Assembly: GCF_038005225.1 (NCBI RefSeq)
Contig: NZ_JBBOSU010000001.1
Span: 670,001 to 734,000 of the forward strand
Length of the DNA stretch: 64,000 nt
From: Solibacillus sp. FSL K6-1523
Lineage (GTDB): Bacteria > Bacillota > Bacilli > Bacillales_A > Planococcaceae
Direction: 5' to 3'
Shown: positions 43,662 to 55,713 of the stretch, in pieces
Layout: each line of letters begins with the position of its first letter
Numbering within the stretch: the stretch's first letter is position 1
Translations under genes and position numbers: made by a program
Notes under the pieces: model-generated
Told to the model about the DNA's origin: nothing
Database searches by the model: none
The model's input: only the letters and a program-made list of their open reading frames with translations

Positions 43662-44267
43662 ATGCAACAAAAAATTACGAATTGTTTATTGTGTGATAGG
43701 CCATTACATTTTACATTTGGCTGGAAAGAGCTATTTAAAAGAGAATTGCCCAAAACGATTTGCCAACGCTGCGAAGAAAAGTTTCAACGGATTGAGACAC
43801 AAAGAGAGGAAGGAGCGATTTCATTGTTTCATTATAATGAAGCGATGAAGGACTTTTTACATCGCTATAAATTTTTACAGGATACCCTACTTGCACATGT
43901 ATTTAATCAAATGCTACAACAGCATTTGAAAAATGAAAAGTCCATCATTGTGCCGATTCCGATGCATGTTGAAAGTTTAAAGAAACGAACATTTGCCCAT
44001 GTGGATGAATTATTAAAAGCAGCTCATATTCCTTTTGAACATCATTTAATCAAAATAAGCGCGGAACAACAGTCTTTAAGGTCTCGCCAAGAACGACTTC
44101 AAACTCCACAACTTTTTAAAGTCATAGAACATTCAAAAATAAAGAATAAAAGTATACTATTAATTGACGATATTTATACTACAGGGACGACACTTGTGCA
44201 TGCAAAAAAAGCATTGGAGGAAGCAGGGGCACAGGATGTTCGTGCGTTTACGCTAATCCATGGTTAG
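43662..44267 (+). CDS. comFC: Competence phosphoribosyltransferase-like protein ComFC
   Basis: The protein has 201 residues. An N-terminal four-Cys zinc motif (CLLCDRPL..CQRCEEKF) and a type I phosphoribosyltransferase fold with the PRPP loop LLIDDIYTTGTTL are seen, plus SLRSRQERLQ. It works with ComFA in DNA uptake and later processing. It starts with ATG after GGAGG, nine bases after comFA, so the two are one transcript. Confidence 0.92.
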   Translation: MQQKITNCLLCDRPLHFTFGWKELFKRELPKTICQRCEEKFQRIETQREEGAISLFHYNEAMKDFLHRYKFLQDTLLAHVFNQMLQQHLKNEKSIIVPIPMHVESLKKRTFAHVDELLKAAHIPFEHHLIKISAEQQSLRSRQERLQTPQLFKVIEHSKIKNKSILLIDDIYTTGTTLVHAKKALEEAGAQDVRAFTLIHG

Positions 44268-44342
44268 TAAATAGAAGAGAGTTTCTGTAAATAATAGTTT
44301 CTAATGTATATAATAAGTTTAAAATTGATGGAGGCGATATAA

Positions 44343-44759
44343 ATGGCGGAATTAAGAAATTGCCCAATGTGTGATGAATTTTTTAATTACACTGGTTTAC
44401 GAGAAGTTTGTCACAAGTGTGCTTTAAAGGAAGAGGATATGTATCAAGTTGTATATCGTTTTTTACGCAAACGTGAAAATCGTGCAGCGAATGTTGATCG
44501 TATTGAAGAAGCGACAGGTGTTGACCGTGAATTACTTTATAAATGGGTGCGGAAAGGTAAGTTGCATCCAGCCGTATTCCCGAATTTAGGCTATCCTTGT
44601 GATAATTGCGGACATTTGACGACAAGTGGGAAACTTTGCGAGAATTGTCAAGGTAATTTGAAATCAGATTTGCGAACATTCGAAGCAGCGAAGGAATTCC
44701 GAGATGATATTTTAAACCATGATCGTGGCACGTATTTAGCAGATAAAAAGAAAAGGTAA
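44343..44759 (+). CDS. yvyF: Flagellar operon protein YvyF
   Basis: The protein has 138 residues. Zinc-finger-like CPMCDEFF, CHKCALKEED, CDNCGHL and CENCQGNLK flank a helix-turn-helix-like segment, VDRIEEATGVDRELLYKWVRKGKL. It matches the YvyF/TIGR03826 family found between comF and flgM in Bacillales. In B. subtilis this gene sits at the head of the flgM cluster. Here a terminator and a SigD promoter separate it from flgM. The function is not well established. Confidence 0.88.
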   Translation: MAELRNCPMCDEFFNYTGLREVCHKCALKEEDMYQVVYRFLRKRENRAANVDRIEEATGVDRELLYKWVRKGKLHPAVFPNLGYPCDNCGHLTTSGKLCENCQGNLKSDLRTFEAAKEFRDDILNHDRGTYLADKKKR

Positions 44760-44764
44760 ACCCG

Positions 44765-44794
44765 AATCGAAGTCACTATTGGCTTCGATTTTTG
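44765..44794 (+). terminator. Intrinsic terminator after yvyF
   Basis: AATCGAAG and CTTCGATT pair, followed by TTTT. It separates the comF-yvyF transcript from the flgM operon. Confidence 0.75.
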
Positions 44795-44948
44795 CCTTTA
44801 TTTAGCATGCCTTTAAAACTAGACGCATCGATGCTTAACCATGCATAATAAATAATGTAGTACTAAAGAGATAGTAACGTTGTAATACCAAATTTTAAGT
44901 ATTAATCTGCATATTGGAAATAAAAAGTATGTTTTTGTTATAGAAACG

Positions 44949-44975
44949 TAAACAATTGAATGATGCAGTCGAAAT
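44949..44975 (+). promoter_or_regulatory. SigD promoter of the flgM operon
   Basis: TAAA, 15 bases, GTCGAAAT: matches the SigD consensus TAAA-N15-GCCGATAT at 4/4 and 6/8 positions. It lies about 45 bases before the flgM start. Confidence 0.65.
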
Positions 44976-45019
44976 ATTAAGTAGAGAGCAGAGATGAATA
45001 ATCTAGGGAGGTATGAATA

Positions 45020-45280
45020 ATGAAGATTAACCCAATCGGAATTCAAGCAATCAATTCTTATAAAAATCAAACACGCCCGGTAAATAATACAAAAACAAAT
45101 CCATCATTTGCCGATCAAATTGAAATTTCATCACAAGCAAAAGAAATGCAAGAAACATCCACCTATGCAAATGAACGAGCAGAACGCGTGCAGAAATTAA
45201 AAGAAGAAATTCAATCAGGCAATTATAAAGTGGATGCGCGTCAAGTAGCAGAAGATATGTTGAAATACTATCGTCGTTAA
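45020..45280 (+). CDS. flgM: Anti-sigma-D factor FlgM
   Basis: The protein has 86 residues. It shows the family layout: an N-terminal MKINPIGIQAIN segment, a Gln/Thr-rich flexible middle, then the sigma-binding C-terminal helices with DQIEISSQAKEM, ERVQKLKEEIQSGNYKVDARQVAEDMLKYY. It holds SigD inactive until the hook is complete and it is exported. The RBS is AGGGAGG. It heads a motility operon with flgN, flgK, flgL, a yviE-like gene, fliW and csrA. Confidence 0.94.
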   Translation: MKINPIGIQAINSYKNQTRPVNNTKTNPSFADQIEISSQAKEMQETSTYANERAERVQKLKEEIQSGNYKVDARQVAEDMLKYYRR

Positions 45281-45331
45281 TAGGAACGATAAGCAGTAGT
45301 GATTAGTCAAGAAAAGGAGAGCTACTATCAA

Positions 45332-45844
45332 ATGTCTATTACAAACATCATCGCAACGCTCGAAAAGCTTGAAAAAATGCACAAAAGCTTACTCGAATTA
45401 GCGATTGCGAAGACAGAACATATTAAGCAAGGCGATATGGAAAAGTTCGATCAAATGATTAAAAATGAGCAAGCACATGTAGCGGCAATTAATACACTTG
45501 AGCAACAGCGTCAGTCGATGGTAACGGATTACCTTAGAGCAAAAGGAATTGCTCTCACTGACATTCCAACTGTAGCTGATGTGATTGATGCAGCTAGCAC
45601 AACTGAATCCGCTGATGCTACAGAAGCGTTAATAGGTGTTCGCGAACGTCTAATGAAAGTTTTAGAAACGCTTAAAAATCAAAACGATTTAAATCAAAAA
45701 ATGGTTTTCAACTCATTGCAGATGATCCATATTACACTAGATGCGATGCGCCCACGCCAGCAAGAGCAGTTTAATTACTCTGGAGCAGATGTGCGCGGAC
45801 AGTCAGATATCAGTAAAAAATCATTCACAGAATTCAAGGCATAG
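45332..45844 (+). CDS. flgN: Flagellar export chaperone FlgN
   Basis: I choose the ATG at 45332, which follows AAAAGGAGAG; the frame extends to 45299 without an RBS. The protein has about 170 residues, nearly all helical, with the FlgN pattern of an N-terminal LEKLEKMHKSLLELAIAKTEHI and a later MKVLETLKNQNDLNQKMVFNSLQMI. It should hold FlgK and FlgL for export; those two genes follow immediately. Confidence 0.9.
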   Translation: MSITNIIATLEKLEKMHKSLLELAIAKTEHIKQGDMEKFDQMIKNEQAHVAAINTLEQQRQSMVTDYLRAKGIALTDIPTVADVIDAASTTESADATEALIGVRERLMKVLETLKNQNDLNQKMVFNSLQMIHITLDAMRPRQQEQFNYSGADVRGQSDISKKSFTEFKA

Positions 45845-45908
45845 CGCCGGCGAATATCATCGTTTTGAAAACGATTAAAAATGAAATTATTTAAGGGAGG
45901 CTAACTTT

Positions 45909-47459
45909 ATGCGCTCAACATTTATGGGGCTTGAATCAAGTAAGCGTGGATTATATACACAACAAAGCGCGCTTTATACAACTGGACATAATATTTCAAA
46001 TGCCAACACACTCGGCTATACTCGCCAACGCGTGAATATGGAAACAACACCGGGGTATCCTGGCAGCGGCTTAAACACGATGAGAACAGCAGGTCATATT
46101 GGTACGGGGGTTCAAGCACACTCGGTTCAACGTATGCGAGATGAGTTTACTGACCGCCAATTCCGCCAAGAGGTAAATAAATTAGGATACTGGCAATCTA
46201 CAACAAAATCAATTTCTCAAATGGAAGATATTATGTCAGAACCATCTGAATTTGGTCTCAACCAAGCATTCACAGAGTTTTGGAAATCAATGGAGGACGT
46301 TGTCGATAATCCAAAAGACACAGCAGCCCGCCAAGTAATGCTTTCTAAAGGACAAGGCTTAGCGGAATCATTCAACTATATGGATACGCAATTAAAGTTA
46401 ATCCAAGGGAATATCGGAAATGAAATCGACGTAACAACAAAAAAAGTTAATAACCTTCTGAAACAAGTAGCAGCATTAAATGAACAAATTCAAAAAGTTG
46501 AACCAAATGGCTACATGCCAAATGATTTATATGATGCGCGTGATGTATTGCTTGATCAACTGAACGAAATTCTTCCAGTATCGATATCTTTTGAAAGCTC
46601 AGGTGGTAATGCATTAGCCATTGCTGAGGGAAGTATGACGATTACATATGTCGATAAAGCCGGCAATAAAATTGATTTAGTAAAAGGGAAAGAATATGGG
46701 CAATTAGAGGCCAATGATTCGAATAATTTACCAATTGACGGTGATGTTGATACAGCAAATGGCTATAATCCATTCAAAGAATTTGTGTTTACAGGTGTAG
46801 GTAATCCAGCAACATTAACTGTTAAACATGAAGATTTAGAGCCGAGTAAAGGGCAATTAGCTGCCTTAGTTGATGCTTATGGTTATCAAGCTACAAATGC
46901 AAATGGAACTGTGGAAGTAAAAGGTTTATATCCGGAGATGCTTCAGCAACTAGACTTATTAGCCGCGACGTTTATAAAGGCATTTAACGATATCCATAAC
47001 TCTGCAAATGCATTTGATTTAGATGGGAATCCTGGGAAACCATTCTTCTCAGGTACAACGGCAAAAGACATTAATGTTGCAATTACAGATCCAAGGGAAA
47101 TTGCGGCATCAGATGCACCTGATGAAGAGGGTAATAATAAAAACATGTTGGAACTATCAAAGCTACAATCGGCAGTACAGGCTGGTTTACAAGGTGGTAC
47201 ATTCCAATCATTCTACAAATCATTAGTAGGTGATTTAGGGGTTAAAGGAGAGCAAGCGGTAAAGCTAGAGTTCAATTCAGGGACACTAGCTTTACAAATT
47301 GAAAATAACCGTGCCTCACATAACTCAGTTTCACTTGACGAAGAAATGACGAATATGATTACATTCCAGCAAGCGTACAATGCGAATGCTCGTATGATTA
47401 CAGTAATCGACGAAACACTCGATAAAATTATTAATGGCATGGGTCGAGTAGGATTATAA
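45909..47459 (+). CDS. flgK: Flagellar hook-associated protein 1 FlgK
   Basis: The protein has 516 residues. The N-terminal rod/hook domain (FMGLESSKRGLYTQQSALYTTGHNISNANTLGYTRQRV in the genome) and the C-terminal MTNMITFQQAYNANARMI plus VIDETLDKIINGMGRVGL are characteristic. It forms the first hook-filament junction ring. The RBS is AAGGGAGG. It is in the expected order behind flgN and before flgL. Confidence 0.95.
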   Translation: MRSTFMGLESSKRGLYTQQSALYTTGHNISNANTLGYTRQRVNMETTPGYPGSGLNTMRTAGHIGTGVQAHSVQRMRDEFTDRQFRQEVNKLGYWQSTTKSISQMEDIMSEPSEFGLNQAFTEFWKSMEDVVDNPKDTAARQVMLSKGQGLAESFNYMDTQLKLIQGNIGNEIDVTTKKVNNLLKQVAALNEQIQKVEPNGYMPNDLYDARDVLLDQLNEILPVSISFESSGGNALAIAEGSMTITYVDKAGNKIDLVKGKEYGQLEANDSNNLPIDGDVDTANGYNPFKEFVFTGVGNPATLTVKHEDLEPSKGQLAALVDAYGYQATNANGTVEVKGLYPEMLQQLDLLAATFIKAFNDIHNSANAFDLDGNPGKPFFSGTTAKDINVAITDPREIAASDAPDEEGNNKNMLELSKLQSAVQAGLQGGTFQSFYKSLVGDLGVKGEQAVKLEFNSGTLALQIENNRASHNSVSLDEEMTNMITFQQAYNANARMITVIDETLDKIINGMGRVGL

Positions 47460-47502
47460 TCACAACTTAGAATAACTGTTTTACTTTGAAAGGAGAATAC
47501 TA

Positions 47503-48432
47503 ATGCGCGTTACACAATCAATGTTATCGAGTAATATGCTTCGTAACTTAAATGCAAGTTACGGAAAAATGTCAAAATATCAAGATCAATTACAATCGGG
47601 GAAAGTTGTCAATCGTCCATCTGATGATCCAGTAGTTGCAGTAAAAGGTATGGGCTACCGCGTAGATTTAGATAAAAATGCACAATTCCAACGCAATATT
47701 AATGAGGCGAATAGTTGGTTAGATTCTACGGATGAAGCACTTGGTCAAGTAGGAGAAGCGTTGAAACGTGTGAAAGAATTAGTTGTCCAAGCAGCGAATG
47801 ATACAAATACGTTAGAAGACCGTCAAAAGATTAATGCAGAAATTACACAAATAAAAGAACAAATTCGAGATCTTGGTAATTCGAAAATTGGCGAGAATTA
47901 TATTTTCTCAGGAACGCATACGAATAGTCCGTTATATACAGATGACCCCTTAAAGATAGATCCTATAACTGGTCAGAATACTGATGTTACAACAGGCGCA
48001 GGTAAGAGTATTGAAGTTAACGTATTTGATGGTATTAAAATGCAGATTAATACACCAGGAAATGAGTATTTTGAAAAAGTGGATAAATTCATGACTGAAT
48101 TGGACGATTTATTGCAAAATGGTGCAACGGGTGAAGAGATTGGTAGTGCACTAGGCTTAACGACTGAAAACGGGCTACCAGGTTTGGATGCACTTAATGA
48201 AGAAGCATTGACGTTACGTGCAGATGTCGGTGCGCGTCAAAATCGTGTCGAGATGATGGAAAACCGCTTATCACTTCAGGAAGTTAATGTAACAAAGCAA
48301 AAGTCTTTAAACGAAGATACAGACTATCCAAAAACGATTACAGAAATGATTACACAAGAGTCTCTTCACCAAGCATCATTATCGGTGGGCGCTAAAATAA
48401 TTCAAACAACATTAGTAGATTTCATAAGATAA
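47503..48432 (+). CDS. flgL: Flagellar hook-associated protein 3 FlgL
   Basis: The protein has 309 residues. The N-terminal flagellin-like domain MRVTQSMLSSNMLRNLN, SGKVVNRPSDDPV and the C-terminal coiled coil with ITEMITQESLHQASLSVG are typical. It is the second junction protein between hook and filament. A hairpin terminator follows, so downstream genes may partly depend on readthrough. Confidence 0.94.
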   Translation: MRVTQSMLSSNMLRNLNASYGKMSKYQDQLQSGKVVNRPSDDPVVAVKGMGYRVDLDKNAQFQRNINEANSWLDSTDEALGQVGEALKRVKELVVQAANDTNTLEDRQKINAEITQIKEQIRDLGNSKIGENYIFSGTHTNSPLYTDDPLKIDPITGQNTDVTTGAGKSIEVNVFDGIKMQINTPGNEYFEKVDKFMTELDDLLQNGATGEEIGSALGLTTENGLPGLDALNEEALTLRADVGARQNRVEMMENRLSLQEVNVTKQKSLNEDTDYPKTITEMITQESLHQASLSVGAKIIQTTLVDFIR

Positions 48433-48433
48433 T

Positions 48434-48465
48434 AAAAAGCGTTTGGACTTGTTCCAAACGCTTTT
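48434..48465 (+). terminator. Terminator (possibly partial) after flgL
   Basis: AAAAGCGTTTGGA and TCCAAACGCTTTT form a perfect 13-base-pair stem, but only a short T-tract follows. It sits inside the operon, 20 bases before the next gene, so it may attenuate rather than stop transcription. Confidence 0.7.
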
Positions 48466-48488
48466 AGCTAATAAAGGGAGGGAAAAGG

Positions 48489-49055
48489 ATGCGAATCCCA
48501 CAAATTCAAATTACTAAAACGGATATTCAAATGAATTGGAATACATCCAAATCACAGCAAATTATTAAACAACCGCAAGCAACTTTAAAAATTTCACAAC
48601 CGGCAGCAACGCTTGAAATTCGTACAACGAATGCGAAACTCGATATTAATATGGATCAAATGTGGCGCGATTTAGGTATTACACCTACGGGAGAAGTCAT
48701 TGCTGAATATGCCCAAAAAGGAAAACAAGGTGCATTACAAGGAATCGCGCGCAGAGTAAGTGAAGGCTACCAACTTATGAAGGGTGGTGGGCGCGGTCAA
48801 GAAGGGGCGACGATTCCACAAATCGCGAAACAAAATCACGGTCCGCAACGCCCAGGCCCGTATAATATTAAATTTATCCCATCCATTGGTTCGGTAAAAG
48901 TGAATATTACACCAGGAACGACGGATGTAAATATTCAGCGTAATGCACCTAAAATTGACGCTCAAGTGAACAAACCAATCCATCAATACACACCTGGTAA
49001 AGTAACTGGTACAATGGTACAAAGACCAGATGTACAAATTGACGTAGTCGGATAA
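48489..49055 (+). CDS. YviE/DUF6470-like flagellar-operon protein
   Basis: The protein has 188 residues and no signal peptide. It is rich in Gln, Ile, Pro and Thr and shows [30 protein letters not shown] and a Gly-rich middle [13 protein letters not shown]. In position (flgL - this - fliW - csrA) and composition it corresponds to YviE of B. subtilis. The function is unknown. Its repeated alternating-hydrophobic strands suggest a beta-rich fold. Confidence 0.78.
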   Translation: MRIPQIQITKTDIQMNWNTSKSQQIIKQPQATLKISQPAATLEIRTTNAKLDINMDQMWRDLGITPTGEVIAEYAQKGKQGALQGIARRVSEGYQLMKGGGRGQEGATIPQIAKQNHGPQRPGPYNIKFIPSIGSVKVNITPGTTDVNIQRNAPKIDAQVNKPIHQYTPGKVTGTMVQRPDVQIDVVG

Positions 49056-49069
49056 AAGGAGCCTTAAAC

Positions 49070-49513
49070 ATGAATATTGAAACGAAATTTTTAGGTGAAG
49101 TAGAAATTCAAGAATCGGAAATTTTAACATTTGAACAAGGGTTACCAGGATTTCCAGAGTACAAAAAATACGTTTTACTTGGACTGGATGCAGATTTACC
49201 GTTAGCTCTTTTACAATCAATTGATGCAGCAGAAATGGGTTTTGTTGTAGCTTTCCCATATGCGTTTAATAAGGATTACGCCTTTGATATTGGCGAAGAA
49301 GATAAAAAAGAATTGCAAATTCATAATGCGAATGATGTCATTACGTATGCGATTGTAACATTAAAAGAAACTTTCCCTGAATCCACAATGAATTTATTAG
49401 CGCCAATAATTGTTAATGCAAAAACAAAGCTAGGAAAGCAAATCATTCTCCAAGATAGCGCCAACTATCCATTGCGCTACCCAATCGGTGAAATGGAAGG
49501 AAGTGCTAAGTAA
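49070..49513 (+). CDS. fliW: Flagellar assembly factor FliW
   Basis: The protein has 147 residues. Family motifs are [21 protein letters not shown] text at the N-terminus, [35 protein letters not shown] and [17 protein letters not shown]. It binds CsrA allosterically and releases it when flagellin binds FliW instead. Its TAA stop overlaps the csrA ATG by one base (TAATG), so the two are translationally coupled. Confidence 0.95.
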   Translation: MNIETKFLGEVEIQESEILTFEQGLPGFPEYKKYVLLGLDADLPLALLQSIDAAEMGFVVAFPYAFNKDYAFDIGEEDKKELQIHNANDVITYAIVTLKETFPESTMNLLAPIIVNAKTKLGKQIILQDSANYPLRYPIGEMEGSAK

Positions 49514-49734
49514 TGCTCGTCCTATCAAGAAAAAAAGGCGAAACAATTATGATTGGCGACGAAATCGAAGTGAAAGTTCTCTCGATTGATGGCGATCAAG
49601 TAAAGCTCGGCATCGTCGCACCAAAATCAATCAAAGTGCACCGCTCAGAAATTTTCGATGCGATACAGGCGCAGAATAAAGAAGCGCTTAGCGGAACGAT
49701 TCCAGACTTTATGAAGCAATTAAAGAAGAAATGA
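49513..49734 (+). CDS. csrA: RNA-binding translational regulator CsrA
   Basis: The protein has 73 residues, full length for the family. The N-terminal [21 protein letters not shown] strand, [19 protein letters not shown] and a variable C-terminal helix are seen. Residue Arg5-Lys-Lys and the V-H-R-x-E-I patch are the RNA-binding parts. It represses hag translation by binding GGA motifs in the leader. A candidate site is visible at 49896-49913. Confidence 0.96.
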   Translation: MLVLSRKKGETIMIGDEIEVKVLSIDGDQVKLGIVAPKSIKVHRSEIFDAIQAQNKEALSGTIPDFMKQLKKK

Positions 49735-49738
49735 TTAT

Positions 49739-49777
49739 GTACTCTCTGCTTTTATATAGTAGGGAGTTTCTATAAAA
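49739..49777 (+). terminator. Intrinsic terminator after csrA
   Basis: ACTCTCTGCT and AGTAGGGAGT pair with two wobbles around TTTATAT, followed by a TTTCT tract. Confidence 0.7.
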
Positions 49778-49819
49778 AAATGAGAAAAAAATAATTTAAG
49801 AAAAAAGTTAAAAAACTAT

Positions 49820-49846
49820 TAAACATTTCCAACTCCCTAACGATAT
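49820..49846 (+). promoter_or_regulatory. SigD promoter of hag
   Basis: TAAA, 15 bases, AACGATAT: 4/4 and 6/8 matches to the SigD consensus with ideal spacing. It gives a leader of about 90 bases. Confidence 0.75.
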
Positions 49847-49895
49847 ATATAGTGTAGGGCAGTGGAAGTACATAATACGACCAAAGCCAACAGCA

Positions 49896-49936
49896 TTCCA
49901 CACGGATGTGGGATGACAAAAATCATTCAAGGAGGA
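49896..49936 (+). promoter_or_regulatory. CsrA-binding leader of hag
   Basis: A seven-base-pair hairpin (TTCCACA 49896-49902, loop CGGA, TGTGGGA 49907-49913) presents GGA in its loop, with surrounding ACACGGATGT close to the CsrA consensus. A second GGA lies in the Shine-Dalgarno AAGGAGGA (49929-49936). This two-site layout matches B. subtilis hag. Confidence 0.7.
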
Positions 49937-49943
49937 ATTCCAA

Positions 49944-51185
49944 ATGAGAATTCAACATAACATTTCGGCTTTAAACACACACCGTAACCTAGCATTCAAC
50001 AACACTCAAGCTTCTAAAAACCTTGAGAAGTTATCTTCAGGTTACAAAATCAACCGTGCTGGCGATGACGCTGCAGGTTTAGCAATCTCTGAAAAAATGC
50101 GTGGACAAATCCGTGGTCTTGATATGGCTACGAAAAACGCTAACGACTCAATCTCTCTTATCCAAACGGCTGAGGGTGCATTAAACGAAACACACGCAAT
50201 TTTACAACGTATGCGTGAATTAGCAGTACAATCTTCAAACGATACAAACGTTGCTGAAGACCGTGCAGCTCTTGACAAAGAAATCACTCAATTAAAAGAA
50301 GAAATCACTCGTATTTCTACTGACACTGAGTTCAACACGCAAAAATTATTAAACGGTGACTTCCAAGATCGCGTATTCCACATTGGTGCAAACGAAAGCC
50401 AAAACATTCAATTAAGCGTTGGAGATGTAAGCTCTAAAGCTCTTAAAATCCAAGGCGAAGAAGAAGGGACTATCGGTAATAATACAGATGTAATTAACGA
50501 AATTACATTCCAAACATCTACTGGTACACATGTCGCTACTTATAATGCTACTGCAGCGACTGCTGGATACTATGTAGCTGGAAATACAGCTGCAGCTGCA
50601 GTTGTAGCTGGTGACAAATTAACTGCTGGTGCAACTATTACCGTTGTAAATGGTGCTGCTGGTTCTGGTTATTCAACTGGATCAACTGTAACTGGTGAAA
50701 CAGCATCTAAGCTAGGTCTTGATTCTGAAATGACTTATTCTAGTGGAACTGCTACATTTAAAGAAGCAGTTCGTCACTCAACAACTAATAAAGTTATATC
50801 TGAAGCTGGTTACTATGATGGTACAACATTAGTCTTTGCTGCTGATGAAGCACTTAGCAGTAATTCGAATGTAGATATCAAAGGTGTTAGTCTATTAACA
50901 CAAAAAGGTGCAGATAAAGCTATTACTGATATCGATGCTGCAATTAAAAATGTATCTGATACACGTTCTAACCTAGGTGCTGTTCAAAACCGTTTAGAGC
51001 ACACAATCAATAACCTTGGTGCAACTTCTGAAAACTTAACAGCTGCTGAATCACGTATCCGTGACACAGACATGGCTGCTGAGATGATGTCGTTCACAAA
51101 GAACAATATCTTAATGCAAGCTGCTCAATCTATGCTTGCTCAAGCTAACCAACAACCACAAGGTGTTCTTCAATTATTAGGTTAA
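49944..51185 (+). CDS. hag: Flagellin
   Basis: The protein has 413 residues. Conserved N-terminal D0/D1 ([45 protein letters not shown]) and C-terminal D1/D0 ([50 protein letters not shown]) flank a variable Ala/Thr/Ser/Gly-rich insert (about 165-320). That insert makes it longer than B. subtilis Hag (about 304) and gives many candidate Ser/Thr sites for O-linked pseudaminic acid. It forms the filament and also binds FliW in the CsrA switch. It has its own SigD promoter and terminator. Confidence 0.97.
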   Translation: MRIQHNISALNTHRNLAFNNTQASKNLEKLSSGYKINRAGDDAAGLAISEKMRGQIRGLDMATKNANDSISLIQTAEGALNETHAILQRMRELAVQSSNDTNVAEDRAALDKEITQLKEEITRISTDTEFNTQKLLNGDFQDRVFHIGANESQNIQLSVGDVSSKALKIQGEEEGTIGNNTDVINEITFQTSTGTHVATYNATAATAGYYVAGNTAAAAVVAGDKLTAGATITVVNGAAGSGYSTGSTVTGETASKLGLDSEMTYSSGTATFKEAVRHSTTNKVISEAGYYDGTTLVFAADEALSSNSNVDIKGVSLLTQKGADKAITDIDAAIKNVSDTRSNLGAVQNRLEHTINNLGATSENLTAAESRIRDTDMAAEMMSFTKNNILMQAAQSMLAQANQQPQGVLQLLG

Positions 51186-51202
51186 TATAGTAGTTCTATT
51201 TA

Positions 51203-51232
51203 AGAGAGGGGAATTGTTTCCTCTCTCTTTTT
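51203..51232 (+). terminator. Intrinsic terminator after hag
   Basis: AGAGAGGGGAA and TTTCCTCTCTCT pair, followed by TTTTT. Confidence 0.88.
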
Positions 51233-51510
51233 CCGTTACATAAAAATTACTCATACATGGGTAGCGAGTCTATGGCTCATAAATGTTTTAATATTTAAAA
51301 CAATGGTTAATAGAAGTTTAGCACCTACAAAATGAATCTGTCTAAAGGATACAATCTGCCGAAATCAAAATTCAAGTGTTTAACAAAATCATTGTTAAGT
51401 AGATATTCTGCATAAACAGGTGAACATGAAAGAATTTATCGACTAGTTCACAGTAGAAGCAATCGTGAGAAAGTAATAAGTGAATAAAAAACATTAGCGG
51501 CTTGTGTTGA

Positions 51511-51633
51511 GGTGAGCAGAAGTGGCTGAACCTTCAGAATACTAACGGATATGGACAAGGCTCGAATGTTTCGCGTGTAGTACAAATAAAAGGTTCTGAA
51601 TTATTGAATAGAGAACTGAAAAAATCTAATTAA
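51511..51633 (+). pseudogene. Possible decayed reading frame between hag and maf
   Basis: An open frame of 40 codons with no ATG, GTG or good TTG start encodes a protein-like sequence (…NTNGYGQGSNVSRVVQ, then IKGSELLNRELKKSN) and ends in TAA at 51631. Its stop overlaps the TAAA of a SigD promoter. It may be the 3' remnant of a lost gene; I do not recognise the family. The rest of 51233-51735 holds no gene I can support. Confidence 0.3.
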
Positions 51634-51656
51634 AGAACAAAAATACTATCCGATAT
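51631..51656 (+). promoter_or_regulatory. SigD promoter of the maf-pse operon
   Basis: TAAA, 14 bases, TCCGATAT: 4/4 and 7/8 matches to the SigD consensus. It lies about 80 bases before the Maf gene start. Confidence 0.7.
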
Positions 51657-51735
51657 ATACATAGAGAAAGTAGAAAACTTTTTGATTGTAAGTTAAAAAA
51701 TTTCCAATAAAAATAAGAATTATGGTGGTAAAAGA

Positions 51736-54518
<2,783 letters not shown>

Positions 54519-54555
54519 TCTTTGACTGCATTTTTTCTGTAAAAGGAGAGTTTTT

Positions 54556-55713
54556 ATGCGTAAAGACTATTTACCATACGGAAAACAATGGTTAGAAAAC
54601 GATGACATAGAAGCGGTTATAAATGTATTAAAAAGCGACTATTTAACAACAGGTCCGACGATTGCCAACTTTGAACAAAAGGTGGCTAATTATGTAGGTG
54701 CTAAATATGCAGTTGCCTTTTCAAATGGAACAGCGGCACTTCACGGTGCATGTTTTGCTGCGGGAATTGGCGAGGGTGATGAAGTAATTACAACACCAAT
54801 TACATTTGCAGCCAGCGCAAACTGTGTAAGTTACGAAGGTGGCACAGTTGTTTTTGCGGATATTAATGAAGTTACATATAATATAGATCCTATAGAAATT
54901 GAAAAGAAAATTACACCACAAACAAAGGCAATCATTCCGGTGCATTTTACAGGACAGCCGGTACAGTTAGATGAAATCCATGCTATTGCAAAGAATCATA
55001 AATTAATTGTGATTGAAGATGCGGCACATGCGCTTGGTGCTGAATATAAAGGAAAAAAGATTGGTGCATTAAGTGATATGACGATGTTTAGCTTTCATCC
55101 TGTAAAACATGTTACAACAGGTGAGGGGGGCGTTATTACAACGAATAGTGAGTCCTATTATAAAAAGCTAGTACAATTCCGTTCGCACGGTATTACGAGA
55201 GACATGGAAAGCATGACTCAAAATGATGGACCTTGGTACTATGATATGCAGTTTTTAGGCTATAATTATCGAATGACGGATATTCAGGCAGCGTTGGGAT
55301 TAAGTCAGATGGACAAGCTCGATAATTTTGTAGAGCGACGTCGCGAAATTGTACAAATGTATGATGAAGCATTTAAAGACACTGAATATTTAGTAACACC
55401 CAAGCAACTTTTTGAAGGGAATTCAAGTTGGCATTTATATGTGATTCAATTAAATTTAGACAAGATTAATTCGACCCGTAAAGAAATATTTGAAGCATTA
55501 GTGGCACAAAATATTGGTGTTAATGTACATTATATACCAGTTCATACATTGTCATATTATAAAGAATTAGGCTATAAAGAGGGTTCAATGCCAAAAGCTG
55601 AAGCATTGTATGAAACAATAATAACTTTACCATTGTTCCCGAAAATGACGAATGAAGATGTAAAGGATGTAGTTATAACAGTAATAAGTGAACTTAAGAA
55701 GGTGAGCAAATGA
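54556..55713 (+). CDS. pseC: UDP-4-keto-6-deoxy sugar aminotransferase PseC
   Basis: The protein has 385 residues. A PLP-dependent DegT/DnrJ/EryC1 fold with YLTTGPTIANFEQKVA, AFSNGTAALHGA, VIEDAAHALGAEY and the PLP-Lys region FSFHPVKHVTTGEGG is seen, as well as NYRMTDIQAALG. It transaminates C4 of the PseB product, the second step of the pathway. The RBS AAAGGAGAG lies ten bases upstream. The gene's end overlaps pseF by four bases (ATGA). Confidence 0.94.
   Translation: MRKDYLPYGKQWLENDDIEAVINVLKSDYLTTGPTIANFEQKVANYVGAKYAVAFSNGTAALHGACFAAGIGEGDEVITTPITFAASANCVSYEGGTVVFADINEVTYNIDPIEIEKKITPQTKAIIPVHFTGQPVQLDEIHAIAKNHKLIVIEDAAHALGAEYKGKKIGALSDMTMFSFHPVKHVTTGEGGVITTNSESYYKKLVQFRSHGITRDMESMTQNDGPWYYDMQFLGYNYRMTDIQAALGLSQMDKLDNFVERRREIVQMYDEAFKDTEYLVTPKQLFEGNSSWHLYVIQLNLDKINSTRKEIFEALVAQNIGVNVHYIPVHTLSYYKELGYKEGSMPKAEALYETIITLPLFPKMTNEDVKDVVITVISELKKVSK

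Noticed and set aside
48735-49259. 174-residue antisense frame across the yviE-like gene and fliW
   Set aside because: It crosses two well-supported flagellar genes and has no recognisable domain or RBS.
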